Below, one piece after another: positions 1-13,114 of a stretch of DNA of 64,000 nucleotides. This DNA is from Limnohabitans radicicola (GTDB taxonomy: Bacteria > Pseudomonadota > Gammaproteobacteria > Burkholderiales > Burkholderiaceae_C). The position numbers and the translations under genes were made by a program. Each line of letters begins with the position of its first letter. Positions within the stretch are counted from its first letter, which is position 1. Below the pieces are notes generated by a model that saw only the letters and a list, made by a program, of their open reading frames with translations, was not told where the DNA came from and made no database searches. The DNA is taken from NCBI RefSeq assembly GCF_014837235.1, contig NZ_JACYFT010000002.1:744001-808000 (forward strand), in the 5' to 3' direction.

Positions 1-2476
1 AGGGCTGCAGCACCAGCTGGTGCCGCGCAGCGCCGGGCTGCATTTGCAAAGGCAGGTAGCGGCCGCTGGCCCAAAGCGGTGCCATGTTGCGGCTGCGTGG
101 TGAGACCGGATGACCCGACTGCCCGGTCTGGTAGATGAAGCGCGACTGCTCCAGGTCCGCCAGATCGTAGATGGCCCGAAGCGAAGCGGCATGGCGGTTG
201 GCAAAGGGCTCGGTCTTGTCATTGGCCCAGTACTGGCCCACATTGACGGTGAACAGGTCGCCCGCACTGTCAATGCGTTCGTCAAAGAGACGGCTGAGCA
301 CAGGCACCTTGCCAAACGGCTTGTGGCTGCTGACGGCCGGGTGCATGGCGGCCCAGCGCCATTGAGCAGGCCGGCTGCCCTGCAAGCGCTCGATGCGGGT
401 CAAGGCCTTGTCGAAGGCCAGTGATGCCGCTTTATTGCAGCCTTGTGCCCCACACCAGAACGGATCAGGCCGCTCCAGGATGCCCAAGAGCCCCAGACGA
501 AAATGCCGTTTGCCATAAAGCGTCTGAAACCGCACATCGCCCAAGGCCGGGCTGATCAGATCCACCGTGAGTTCATGTGCCCAGACGTTGAGGATCAAGC
601 CCGCTGCCGAATCCCGGCTCATGCGGCCATCAAAGACCTTGAGCAGCGCCAAGGCCTCTCCACCCAGGCGGTGCGAAGGCTGCACCTTGAGGGCATAAGG
701 CAGCAAGGCCTTGGCGCCCAACGACAGCACATCGTTCTGGATGCGGGCAAAGCTGTCGGTGTCGTGCTTATCTGTGGCCGCCAGCAGCTGCGTGATGCGG
801 TCAAAGCGCTCGGGCGTGGTCCAGTCCGAACCGATGAAGTGTTTGTAGCCCTGAGGCAAGATGTTCTGGTTGGCCGTGGCCTGACCGCCTTTTTGTTCAA
901 TCTGTGCGTGGCTCAGTGTCGGGTTCTGGTCATACGGCAACCAACCCGTCCAGTCGTATTCCGGCAACCAGCCAGGCGCCGGGGCCACACCCTTCAGATC
1001 GTTGTTGGCGGCGCGCAGTGGGACTTTGCCTACAGCCTTGAACCCGACTTGTCCTTGCGTATCGGCCATGACCACGCTTTGCATGGGCGAGTGGTGCAGC
1101 GCAAAGGCCGACTGCAACTCGGCCACCGATTGCGCCCAATTGGCCTGCAAGCCCGCGTCCACCGTGCGGTTGTCGGCTTCGAGCGCCGACCAACGCAGGG
1201 CCATGGCGTAGCGCTGGGTGTTGAGTACACCTTGGTATTGCGGCTGCACGTCGCTCACCACCGGGCCATGACGGGTGCTGCGCACGGTGATGTTCACCGC
1301 GCCCTGCCCTTTGACCTGGATGACTTCCTGGCGGGTCTTGAATGCGCCCATGCCTTCAGGCAAGCGGTACTGCCCGGCGTTGTTCGGGTCGATCTCTTCG
1401 AGGTACAGGTCCTGCACATCCGGCCCGGTGTTGGTGAAGCCCCAGGCCACACCTTTTGTGCGGCCCAGCACCACAAAGGGCATGCCGGGCAGCGTTGCGC
1501 CAATCACGTCGAGTGCCGGGTAGCGCACACCACCCGCTTCCGCCACCGGGGCCTTGAGGTGCGCAAAGTACCAGATGGCCGGGGCGCTGAGCGCCAAGTG
1601 CGGGTCATTGGCGAGCAGCGGCTTGCCGCTGGCGGTGCGGCTGCCCGGCACCACCCAGTTGTTGCTGCCTTTGCCGTCGAGTGTGCCCACATCGCGCACC
1701 CAGTCTTGCGACCATTGTGCGACCGCATTGGCAGGCAGCGCCTGTGTTTTCGCCGTTTTGGGCACACTGGCGTGTGCACCAAGCTGCTCATAGAGGCTGG
1801 GCAAGTTCACCCAGGTGGCGGGGTTCTCACCGGGGTAGGCTGGCATCAGGTCCCAGAGTTGCTCATGGTTCAGCACTTGCGACGCGCTGAATCGGGCGAA
1901 CTCGTTGCCCCAGTTGCCGCCCAGATCGAGTGCCATCATCAAGGCCCAGCCCACCGAATCTTCAGGTGTCCAGGGCATGCCCACCTTGCCGCCCGCCTTG
2001 ACGCCCAGGATGCGGAATTCGGGCGAGCGACCCGCTGCGCCCACAGCGTGGGCTTGTGCAATGCCCTCGCTGTAGGCCTGCAGCGCAGCGCGTGTGGGTG
2101 CCGACAAGCCCTTGAGCTGCTCACGTGCTGCCTGCATGATGCCCAGCGTGCGCATCAGCTTGTCGGTGTCGAGCGTGGCCGCACCCAGGATTTCGGATAA
2201 CTCGCCGCGCATCAGGCGGCGGTTGAACTCCAGCTGCCAGCCGCGCTCTTGTGCATGGATGAAACCGATGGCACGCCATGCATCCAATGCGCTGCTCGCC
2301 TCGATGTGCGTGACGTCTGACGCATCGCGGGTGACCCTGACTGCGGTGCCAAGACCCTTCAGGGATAACTGGCCATCGAGTTGCGGCAGGCTGCGCAAAG
2401 CGGCCACATTCAGCACACCGCCAGTCACCAACAAGGCCATCAGGGCCACCAGCCCAGCACGTGCCAACCACTTCAT
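1..2476 (-). CDS. penicillin acylase family protein (3' end beyond window)
   Basis: An N-terminal nucleophile (Ntn) amidohydrolase of the penicillin/acyl-homoserine-lactone acylase family, which cleaves amide bonds after autoproteolysis. The frame is open from an ATG at 2476, preceded by GGAGA, to the left edge, so at least 825 residues are present and the C-terminus is missing. Residues 1-27 form a hydrophobic export signal or membrane anchor. The family's N-terminal pattern (GFIHAQERGWQLEF) is near residue 70. The SNNWVV motif that starts the beta subunit places the nucleophile at about Ser271. It is the last visible gene of the paiB-tadA-ldcA minus-strand cluster. The substrate cannot be read from sequence; penicillin, acyl-homoserine lactone or another N-acyl compound are all possible. 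Confidence 0.9.
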   Translation of the reverse strand, partial: MKWLARAGLVALMALLVTGGVLNVAALRSLPQLDGQLSLKGLGTAVRVTRDASDVTHIEASSALDAWRAIGFIHAQERGWQLEFNRRLMRGELSEILGAATLDTDKLMRTLGIMQAAREQLKGLSAPTRAALQAYSEGIAQAHAVGAAGRSPEFRILGVKAGGKVGMPWTPEDSVGWALMMALDLGGNWGNEFARFSASQVLNHEQLWDLMPAYPGENPATWVNLPSLYEQLGAHASVPKTAKTQALPANAVAQWSQDWVRDVGTLDGKGSNNWVVPGSRTASGKPLLANDPHLALSAPAIWYFAHLKAPVAEAGGVRYPALDVIGATLPGMPFVVLGRTKGVAWGFTNTGPDVQDLYLEEIDPNNAGQYRLPEGMGAFKTRQEVIQVKGQGAVNITVRSTRHGPVVSDVQPQYQGVLNTQRYAMALRWSALEADNRTVDAGLQANWAQSVAELQSAFALHHSPMQSVVMADTQGQVGFKAVGKVPLRAANNDLKGVAPAPGWLPEYDWTGWLPYDQNPTLSHAQIEQKGGQATANQNILPQGYKHFIGSDWTTPERFDRITQLLAATDKHDTDSFARIQNDVLSLGAKALLPYALKVQPSHRLGGEALALLKVFDGRMSRDSAAGLILNVWAHELTVDLISPALGDVRFQTLYGKRHFRLGLLGILERPDPFWCGAQGCNKAASLAFDKALTRIERLQGSRPAQWRWAAMHPAVSSHKPFGKVPVLSRLFDERIDSAGDLFTVNVGQYWANDKTEPFANRHAASLRAIYDLADLEQSRFIYQTGQSGHPVSPRSRNMAPLWASGRYLPLQMQPGAARHQLVLQP

Positions 2477-2502
2477 CGGGAGTCTCCAGTTTTATTATTC
2501 GG

Positions 2503-2520
2503 GCCACCTGTGCGGGTGGC
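2503..2520 (-). terminator. weak hairpin between ldcA and the acylase gene
   Basis: GCCACC and GGTGGC arms separated by 6 bases lie in the 71-bp gap between ldcA and the acylase. No convincing U-tract follows on the minus strand, so it may only attenuate or stabilise the transcript. Confidence 0.25.
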
Positions 2521-2547
2521 TTTGAACACGCCCAGTTTGAGCCCGCT

Positions 2548-3459
2548 TTAAATGTGGCCCCAAACCATCAGTGCATCACGCGCTTCGGTGACCAGGTCCA
2601 CCTTGGCACCCACCGGCAGCAAGACCTTGGTTTCGACATGGCCAAAAGGCAAACCGGTGAGCACAGGGGCCTTGGTCTGGCTGCGCAGCCAGTCGACCAC
2701 CGTGGCCAGCTTGAAGCCTTTGTCGTGGGCCGGGACCAGCTTGTAGTTGCTGAATTGGCCAAACAGCACCGCCTTTTGCTGTGCCAACACACCCGCATGC
2801 AAGAGCTGTGTGAGCATGCGCTCGATGCGGTAGGGGTGCTCGCCCACGTCTTCGAGGAAGAGCACCCCACCCTTGACCTGCGGGAAATACGGCGTGCCCA
2901 AGAGGGAGGTCAGCACCGTCAGGTTGCCACCCCAGAGCGGCGCGTCTTTCACCACCACGCGGCGCTCGGCCTCGGCTTTGGGCAATTGCCAGCCCGTGCC
3001 TTCGCCTTGCTCCAGCAGCAGGTCGTCAAAGCAGGCCTGCATGATGTCGTCAGGCTCCTGCTCGGGGCCGAAGTCTTCGCCCAGGGCCGGACCTTGCCAG
3101 CTGATGCACCCGGTCTTGGCGTACACAGCCTGGTTGAACGCCGTGAAATCGCTCAGCCCAACGAATTGCATGCCGCCATCGATCGCTTTGGCGATCTGCT
3201 TGTAGGGCAAGGCAGGCAGGATGCGCGTGAGGCCATACCCGCCACGCGCGATCATGGCCACATCGGCCCCGCTGGCCGCAGCGCGGGTGATGGCCGCGAC
3301 GCGTGTGGCGTCATCCCCCGCAAAACGCATGTGGCTGGCCAGCGCCGCCTCGTCCAGCTCCACCTGGTGCCCTTGGGCTTGCAGGCGCCTCACGCCCCGG
3401 CGAAAAGCCGCTTTGTCACGCACCGCGCTGGAGGGAGAAAAAATGTAAATGTGGGCCAT
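2548..3459 (-). CDS. ldcA: LD-carboxypeptidase (muramoyltetrapeptide carboxypeptidase)
   Basis: Peptidase family S66, which removes the terminal D-Ala from murein tetrapeptides during cytoplasmic peptidoglycan recycling. The 303-residue length fits the family. The expected Ser-Glu-His triad is visible: Ser103 in GLSDFT, Glu203 in FLEDVGEHPYRIER and His274 in LPFGHVETK. No signal peptide is seen, consistent with cytoplasmic action. It starts 15 bp after the stop of the tadA fusion gene, so co-transcription is likely. The two peptide importers later in the window could supply recycled murein peptides, but that link is inference. Confidence 0.93.
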   Translation of the reverse strand: MAHIYIFSPSSAVRDKAAFRRGVRRLQAQGHQVELDEAALASHMRFAGDDATRVAAITRAAASGADVAMIARGGYGLTRILPALPYKQIAKAIDGGMQFVGLSDFTAFNQAVYAKTGCISWQGPALGEDFGPEQEPDDIMQACFDDLLLEQGEGTGWQLPKAEAERRVVVKDAPLWGGNLTVLTSLLGTPYFPQVKGGVLFLEDVGEHPYRIERMLTQLLHAGVLAQQKAVLFGQFSNYKLVPAHDKGFKLATVVDWLRSQTKAPVLTGLPFGHVETKVLLPVGAKVDLVTEARDALMVWGHI

Positions 3460-3474
3460 GGGCAGTGTTCTTTT

Positions 3475-5465
<1,991 letters not shown>

Positions 5466-5480
5466 GAAAAGACTGTAGCA

Positions 5481-5505
5481 AAACAAAGGCACCCGAAGGT
5501 GCCTT
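5481..5505 (-). terminator. Rho-independent terminator of guaA
   Basis: A perfect 8-bp stem AAGGCACC/GGTGCCTT with a 4-base loop, followed on the minus strand by TTTGTTTT. It begins 5 bp after the guaA stop codon. Confidence 0.85.
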
Positions 5506-5510
5506 GTCCG

Positions 5511-7124
5511 TCATTCCCACTCAATCGTCGCAGGCGGTTTGGAACTCACGTCATAGGTCACGCGGTTGATACCCCGCACCTCGTTGATGATGCGGCCCGA
5601 GACCTTCTTGAGCAGCGCATAGGGCAGCTCTGCCCAGTCTGCGGTCATGAAGTCGCTGGTCTGCACCGCACGCAAAGCCACCACGTAGTCGTAGGTGCGG
5701 CCGTCGCCCATCACGCCCACGCTTTTCACGGGCAGGAACACCGTGAAGGCCTGGCTGGTCAGGTCGTACCACGTCTTGCCATTGTCGCCCGTAAAGTTGC
5801 GCAGCTCTTCGATGAAGATCGCGTCCGCACGGCGCAGCAGGTCGGCGTATTCCTTTTTCACTTCGCCCAAAATGCGCACACCGAGGCCCGGGCCGGGGAA
5901 CGGGTGGCGGTACACCATTTCACGCGGCAGGCCCAGGGCCACGCCGAGTTCGCGCACTTCGTCCTTGAACAGGTCGCGCAGTGGCTCCAGCAGCTTCAAG
6001 CCCAGTTGCTCGGGCAAACCGCCCACATTGTGGTGGCTCTTGATGGTCACAGCCTTCTTGCTCTTGGCACCGCCACTTTCAATCACGTCGGGGTAAATCG
6101 TGCCTTGGGCCAGGAAGGTCGCGCCCTTGTGGCCGCCGTCACCCGCCTTGAGTTTGGCGGCCTGCTCTTTGAACACATCGACGAACAAGCCACCAATGAT
6201 CTTGCGCTTGGCTTCGGGATCGCTCACGCCCGCCAGCTTGCCCAGGAACAAATCGCTGGCATCCACACGGATCACTTTGGCGTGCAGTTTGCCCGCGAAC
6301 ATATCCATGACCATGTCGCCTTCATTCAGGCGCAGCAGGCCGTGATCCACAAACACGCAGGTCAGCTGGTCGCCAATGGCGCGGTGGATCAGGGCTGCAG
6401 CCACCGACGAATCGACACCACCCGACAAGCCGAGGATGACTTCCTCGTCACCGACTTGCTCGCGGATTTTGGCCACGGCTTCTTCGATGTAGTCGCCCAT
6501 GATCCAGTCGGGGCGGGCCTGGCAAATGTCGAGCACGAAGCGGTTCAGCAGCGCTTGGCCCTGCACGGTGTGCGTGACTTCGGGGTGGAACTGCACCGCG
6601 TAAAACTTGCGCGCCTCGTCGGCCATGCCGGCGATGGGGCAAGCCGAGGTCGAGGCCATGACCTTGAAGCCTTCGGGCAACTGGGTGACCTTGTCACCGT
6701 GGCTCATCCAGACCTTGAGCATGCCGTGGCCTTCGGGCGTGGCGAAGTCCTCGATGCCTTTGAGCAGTTCGGTATGGCCGTGGGCCCGCACTTCGGCGTA
6801 GCCAAACTCACGGGTATGACCGGCTTCGACCTTGCCGCCCAACTGGGTGGCCATGGTCTGCATGCCGTAGCAGATGCCCAGCACCGGCACACCCAGCTCG
6901 AACACGGCGTCCGGCGCGCGGTCATCGACTTCGTACACGCTGGCGTGTGAACCGGACAGGATGACGCCCTTGAGGCTGCCGTCCTTGGCGTATTCACGCA
7001 CCCAGTCGCTGCTCACGTCGCAGGGGTGCACTTCGCAAAACACATGCGCTTCGCGCACACGGCGGGCGATGAGCTGGGTGACTTGCGAGCCGAAGTCGAG
7101 GATCAGGATTTTGGAGTGCTGCAT
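5511..7124 (-). CDS. guaA: GMP synthase (glutamine-hydrolysing)
   Basis: Converts XMP, glutamine and ATP to GMP, the last step of guanine nucleotide synthesis. At 537 residues it has the full bifunctional layout. An N-terminal class I glutamine amidotransferase carries nucleophile Cys85 in GICYGMQ, with His180 and Glu182 in FHPEV. A PP-loop ATP pyrophosphatase follows ([10 protein letters not shown], residues 231-240), then the C-terminal dimerisation domain ending PATIEWE. It lies 70 bp downstream of guaB, but a strong terminator sits between them, so guaA may depend on read-through or its own promoter. Confidence 0.97.
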   Translation of the reverse strand: MQHSKILILDFGSQVTQLIARRVREAHVFCEVHPCDVSSDWVREYAKDGSLKGVILSGSHASVYEVDDRAPDAVFELGVPVLGICYGMQTMATQLGGKVEAGHTREFGYAEVRAHGHTELLKGIEDFATPEGHGMLKVWMSHGDKVTQLPEGFKVMASTSACPIAGMADEARKFYAVQFHPEVTHTVQGQALLNRFVLDICQARPDWIMGDYIEEAVAKIREQVGDEEVILGLSGGVDSSVAAALIHRAIGDQLTCVFVDHGLLRLNEGDMVMDMFAGKLHAKVIRVDASDLFLGKLAGVSDPEAKRKIIGGLFVDVFKEQAAKLKAGDGGHKGATFLAQGTIYPDVIESGGAKSKKAVTIKSHHNVGGLPEQLGLKLLEPLRDLFKDEVRELGVALGLPREMVYRHPFPGPGLGVRILGEVKKEYADLLRRADAIFIEELRNFTGDNGKTWYDLTSQAFTVFLPVKSVGVMGDGRTYDYVVALRAVQTSDFMTADWAELPYALLKKVSGRIINEVRGINRVTYDVSSKPPATIEWE

Positions 7125-7149
7125 GGCAGGCGTCGTTCTTTGAGAAATG

Positions 7150-7176
7150 AAAAGGCGTCTGGGGTGCAGACGCCTT
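7150..7176 (-). terminator. Rho-independent terminator between guaB and guaA
   Basis: A 9-bp stem AAGGCGTCT/AGACGCCTT with a 7-base loop, followed on the minus strand by TT then CATTTC. It lies 18 bp after the guaB stop and ahead of guaA, so it probably terminates or attenuates guaB transcripts. Confidence 0.75.
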
Positions 7177-7194
7177 GAAGGTCAGTGGCAGATT

Positions 7195-9671
<2,477 letters not shown>

Positions 9672-9673
9672 GC

Positions 9674-10042
9674 TCAGTACCCGGCCGCTGCGCCACGCTT
9701 GCGGTTGGCAAACAGGCCCGTGCGGCCTTTGCCCTGGCGCTTGAAACGCTGGCGGCGGGCCACCTTGGGGTCGACCTTGAGCGGCCGGTACAGCTCCACG
9801 CGGTCACCTTCGCGCACTGTGGCGTGCCAATCGACCTTGCGCCCCCAGATGCCGGGCTGCAGAAACTGGAGTTTGGCCAAGTCTGTCGGCGAAACCGTTG
9901 GATCGGCCTGTTGACACATCACGATCCCCACATCCAGCACCGCTTCGAGGGTGCTGCCTTCGGGCACCGTCAAGTGGTGTTCCCACACTTGCCGGGGTTG
10001 CAGACTCCAGCAGAGAGTGACTTGGATCAGCGATTCAGCCAT
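9674..10042 (-). CDS. rnfH: RnfH family ubiquitin-fold protein
   Basis: A small protein (122 residues) of the RnfH/RatB family with a beta-grasp fold. The family core is visible: IQVTLCWSLQPRQVW at the N-terminus, LAKLQFLQPGIWGRKV in the middle and VREGDRVELYRPLKVDPK followed by a basic tail. The molecular role is not established; the gene is typically linked to ratA and smpB, as here. Its start overlaps the ratA stop by 8 bp. Confidence 0.92.
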   Translation of the reverse strand: MAESLIQVTLCWSLQPRQVWEHHLTVPEGSTLEAVLDVGIVMCQQADPTVSPTDLAKLQFLQPGIWGRKVDWHATVREGDRVELYRPLKVDPKVARRQRFKRQGKGRTGLFANRKRGAAAGY

Positions 10043-10475
10043 AAACGGTTTCCGCCCGCTTCACAAAGGCATCCACCAGGCTGGCCGCGATCTTGTCGAA
10101 CACAGGCCCCACCAAAGCGGCCAACGTAGCGCTTGAAAAGCCATATTGCAGATCCAACTCGACCTTGCAGGCGCGTTGCGTGCCATCGCCCACAGGCAAA
10201 AAGCGCCACATGCCATTCAAATTGGAAAACGGCCCCTTGACCAGCGCCATGCCCACCGAACGGCCTTCCTCGTGGGTGTTGCGCGTCGTGAAAGTTTGCT
10301 GGATGCCGCCCAAGCTGATGCCGACCTCGGCCAACATGCCCTGGGCATCCGACTCCAGCACCCGCGCCTGGTCACACCAGGGCAAAAACTCGGGGTAGTG
10401 CGCCACATCGGTCACGAGGCGAAACATTTCATCGGGGCTGTACCAGATGAGGACGGACTTGTGGATATTCTTCAT
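10035..10475 (-). CDS. ratA: RatA / Coq10-like START-domain protein
   Basis: A 146-residue SRPBCC (START-like) protein. In E. coli RatA was described as blocking 70S ribosome association; homologues are also called ubiquinone-binding Coq10. Matching features are the N-terminus MKNIHKSVLIWYSPDEMF, then DVAHYPEFLPWCDQARV, a central WRF segment and the C-terminal amphipathic helix GPVFDKIAASLVDAFVKRA. It is divergent from smpB across a 94-bp gap, an order conserved in many proteobacteria. Either proposed function remains open here. Confidence 0.92.
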   Translation of the reverse strand: MKNIHKSVLIWYSPDEMFRLVTDVAHYPEFLPWCDQARVLESDAQGMLAEVGISLGGIQQTFTTRNTHEEGRSVGMALVKGPFSNLNGMWRFLPVGDGTQRACKVELDLQYGFSSATLAALVGPVFDKIAASLVDAFVKRAETVYG

Positions 10476-10569
10476 ACAATGGTGCGATTGTAGTTTTCCA
10501 AGCCGACGCTTTGCTTCTGGCCCGCTTGGATCTCCTTGAGAACGGCCTGCCCGTCCCTATCTGCTCACC

Positions 10570-11058
10570 ATGGCCACCTCCAAAAAAACGACTGCTGCCC
10601 CCACCTTTGCCAAGATCGCTGAAAACAAAAAGGCGGCCTTCGACTATTTTTTCGAAGAGCGCTACGAGGCAGGCATGGTGCTGGAAGGCTGGGAGGTCAA
10701 GGCCATCCGTGAAGGCAAAGTGCAGCTCACCGACGGGTATGTGGTGATCCGCAATGGCGAGCTGTTCATCATCGGCTGCCTGATCAACCCACTCAAGACC
10801 GCATCGACCCACATCAACCCCGAAGCGGCACGTACGCGCAAGCTGCTGCTGAACAAGGATGAAATCAAGCGCCTGATCGGCAAGATCGAGCAAAAGGGCT
10901 ACACCCTGATCCCGATCAACCTGCATTGGAAATCAGGCAAGGTCAAATGCGACATCGCACTGGCCAAGGGCAAGGCCGAGCACGACAAACGCGACACGAT
11001 CAAGGACCGCGAAGGCAAGCGTGAAGTCGAACGTGCCATGAAGAGCCGTCACCGCTGA
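10570..11058 (+). CDS. smpB: SsrA-binding protein SmpB
   Basis: The partner of tmRNA in trans-translation rescue of stalled ribosomes. It has 162 residues. The OB-fold core shows the family signatures [30 protein letters not shown] and a long basic C-terminal tail ending [11 protein letters not shown]. The ATG at 10570 has no clear Shine-Dalgarno sequence. The ssrA gene is not in this window. A REP doublet immediately follows the stop codon. Confidence 0.97.
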   Translation: MATSKKTTAAPTFAKIAENKKAAFDYFFEERYEAGMVLEGWEVKAIREGKVQLTDGYVVIRNGELFIIGCLINPLKTASTHINPEAARTRKLLLNKDEIKRLIGKIEQKGYTLIPINLHWKSGKVKCDIALAKGKAEHDKRDTIKDREGKREVERAMKSRHR

Positions 11059-11064
11059 ATGGAA

Positions 11065-11140
11065 TGCGGGAGCCCCGCCTCGGGGCGATGAAGCACCAGA
11101 GCTGAGCACAAGCCTGTCGCGGCGGGGGCACCGCTCTTAC
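11065..11140. repeat. REP doublet (BIME-like), copy 1
   Basis: Two inward-facing REP-type hairpins. The first is a GCCCCG/CGGGGC stem at 11072-11086, preceded by GCGGGA and followed by CGATGA. The second, read on the minus strand, is GTAAGA followed by a GCGGTG/CGCCGC stem with a CCCC loop (11119-11134). The same layout recurs at 60306-60388 in opposite orientation with closely matching arms. A GTAR tetranucleotide next to an imperfect palindrome is the hallmark of RAYT-mobilised REPs. The TAA of GTAA is also the stop codon of the 3-hydroxyisobutyryl-CoA hydrolase gene. Confidence 0.75.
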
Positions 11141-12219
11141 AACAAATCGCGCAGCGGGTGGTGTTCCGAAGGCCAGGGGCTCACAAAAAAGCGCGCTGCC
11201 TCGGCCGCATCCACCTCTTCCACCCGGGCAGGTTTCCATTTCGGACTGTGGTCCTTGTCGACCGCCAGGGCGCGGATGCCCTCGACCGTGTCGCTGTCGG
11301 CCACGGCGCGCAAATGAAAGCAGTGGTGCACCATGTCGCGCTCCATCCGCAGGTCATCGGCCAGGCCCATCTGGCGTGCGCGGCGAATCTGCTCCAGCAC
11401 CACGTGCAGCATCAAGGGCGAACGGTGGCGCAAGGCATCGGCCGTTTTCTGGCTCCACTCGTCGGTGGCCGTCTCCAGCTTGGCCAGCATGGCCGCAATG
11501 CTGGGCAAACCAAAGACCTCGTCAATCTGGGGCTGTGGTGTGAGTTTTTCAGGGGTCAGCGCGCCGGCTTGGGCCAAGACCCAACGCTCGACCGATTCGG
11601 CATTTTCAAAAGGACTGCTGATGAGCTTTTGCCAGATGGGCTCAAGCATGCCGCTGGGCAAGGCGATGTCGGCCAGCTTGGCCGCCACGGCCTGCGGGCC
11701 AGTCAGCATGTGGCCCGTGAGGCCCAAGTACTCACCCAGGCGTCCAGGGCAACGGCTCAGGAAGAACCCACCGCCCACATCGGGGAACAGGCCGATGTTG
11801 GTTTCGGGCATGGCCATCTTGGTGCGCTCGGTCACCACGCGGACACTGGCGCCCTGGCTGATGCCCATGCCACCGCCCATGACGATGCCGTCCATGAACG
11901 CGATATAGGGCTTGCTGTAGGTGTGAATCAGGTGGTTCAGGCGGTACTCTTCGGTGAAGAAGTCGCCCAGCGATGCGTCACCCGCGTGGGCAGCTTGGTG
12001 GAAAAATCGGATGTCACCGCCCGCACAAAAAGCACCAAACGGCCCCTCTTTGCCCGTGCCGCGCACGGCCACGGCCAGGACCTGCGGATCGTTTTGCCAC
12101 GCCAGCAGCGCTTGGGTCAAAGACCGCACCATCTCCAGAGACAAGGCATTGAGCGCTCTGGGACGATTGAGGGTGATGCAGCCGATGCGGCCTTCTATGG
12201 ATATCAGAACATCAGACAC
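11137..12219 (-). CDS. 3-hydroxyisobutyryl-CoA hydrolase / enoyl-CoA hydratase family protein
   Basis: A crotonase-fold protein of 360 residues, the length typical of 3-hydroxyisobutyryl-CoA hydrolases (valine degradation) rather than the roughly 260 of simple enoyl-CoA hydratases. Oxyanion-hole and active-site segments are visible: FCAGGDIR, MDGIVMGGGMGIS and MPETNIGLFPDVGGG. The C-terminal extension with LRMERDMVHHCF also fits the hydrolase branch. The GTG at 12219 is chosen because GGAGA lies 7 bp upstream; it overlaps the EamA gene end by 8 bp. The stop codon lies inside REP copy 1. Confidence 0.87.
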   Translation of the reverse strand: MSDVLISIEGRIGCITLNRPRALNALSLEMVRSLTQALLAWQNDPQVLAVAVRGTGKEGPFGAFCAGGDIRFFHQAAHAGDASLGDFFTEEYRLNHLIHTYSKPYIAFMDGIVMGGGMGISQGASVRVVTERTKMAMPETNIGLFPDVGGGFFLSRCPGRLGEYLGLTGHMLTGPQAVAAKLADIALPSGMLEPIWQKLISSPFENAESVERWVLAQAGALTPEKLTPQPQIDEVFGLPSIAAMLAKLETATDEWSQKTADALRHRSPLMLHVVLEQIRRARQMGLADDLRMERDMVHHCFHLRAVADSDTVEGIRALAVDKDHSPKWKPARVEEVDAAEAARFFVSPWPSEHHPLRDLL

Positions 12220-13096
12220 GGTTGTTTCTCCAGCCCAACCATTCGTTGAGCAACAAAGCAGACAGTACCAGAACGCCACCGAACAGCACATTCAGCTGCG
12301 GGGCTTCATTCGCACCCAGCCAGGCCAGGGCAATGCCAAAAACGATTTCCAGCAAGGCCAGCAAAGCCACTTCGGGTGCCTTGAGCACGCGGGCGCAAAT
12401 GACCGACAAGGCACACGGAATGGCCAGCTGGAACAAGCCCAAGCCCGCCAGCAAAACCACATCGTGCGCCGAGGCCTGAAAGGGCCAGGCCAAGGGCAGC
12501 GTGAGCAAGGTCGAGAAGATGGCGCCGAGCAGCACCGATGGCACCAGGTCAAGGTTCAGGCCTTCGGCATGGCTCTTTTGAACCAGCGTCCACTGCACGG
12601 AACCCGCGATGGGCACGCACAAAGCCACCAGTGAACCAAGCAGGAAATTGGGGGCACCCAAGCTCAGCTGGCTGCCGTACATCCAGCCAATGCCGATGCC
12701 CGCCAGCACGATCGCACCCCAGGTGCGCGCAGGCAGTTGGTGCCCCAGAAAAATGCGGGTGATCAAGGCCGTGAGCAATGGGCCCAGCGCCATGGTGATC
12801 AGCACATTGGCCACCGCGGTGAGCATGAGGGCCAGCATGAAGGCGGTGAACATGACGCTCCAGCACACGCCGGAGAGCCAGAAATAAGGGCTGCGCCAAG
12901 GCATGCGTGACCACACCGCCCTGCCCTGCCACAGCGGCAGGATGACGAGCAGGGACAGCATCGTGAAGCAGCTGCGCCAGAACGTCACCTCGAAGCTGCG
13001 GGCCTGCTCCAGATGGCGGGTCACCACCCCAGCGGTAGACCACAAGGCTGTGACCCCCACCATGAGCGCGACCGCCTGAGCGTGCCTGAACTTCAT
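12212..13096 (-). CDS. EamA/DMT family transporter
   Basis: A 294-residue inner membrane protein with about ten hydrophobic segments in two EamA-type repeats, as in the drug/metabolite transporter superfamily. The first repeat begins AVALMVGVTALWSTAGVVTR and includes a LITMALGPLLTALITRIFLG segment. It starts 18 bp after typA and overlaps the downstream hydrolase gene, so it may ride on the typA transcript. The substrate is unknown. Confidence 0.87.
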   Translation of the reverse strand: MKFRHAQAVALMVGVTALWSTAGVVTRHLEQARSFEVTFWRSCFTMLSLLVILPLWQGRAVWSRMPWRSPYFWLSGVCWSVMFTAFMLALMLTAVANVLITMALGPLLTALITRIFLGHQLPARTWGAIVLAGIGIGWMYGSQLSLGAPNFLLGSLVALCVPIAGSVQWTLVQKSHAEGLNLDLVPSVLLGAIFSTLLTLPLAWPFQASAHDVVLLAGLGLFQLAIPCALSVICARVLKAPEVALLALLEIVFGIALAWLGANEAPQLNVLFGGVLVLSALLLNEWLGWRNNRV

Positions 13097-13114
13097 GTCA
13101 AACCCAACAGCGAA

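Noticed and set aside
443..2200. 585-codon plus-strand open frame
   Set aside because: It is antisense to the penicillin acylase gene, has no recognisable domain and shows the His/Arg/Gly-rich composition of a high-GC shadow frame.
7125..7194. Purine riboswitch between guaB and guaA
   Set aside because: The 70-bp gap is taken up by a simple terminator hairpin and there is no room for an aptamer.
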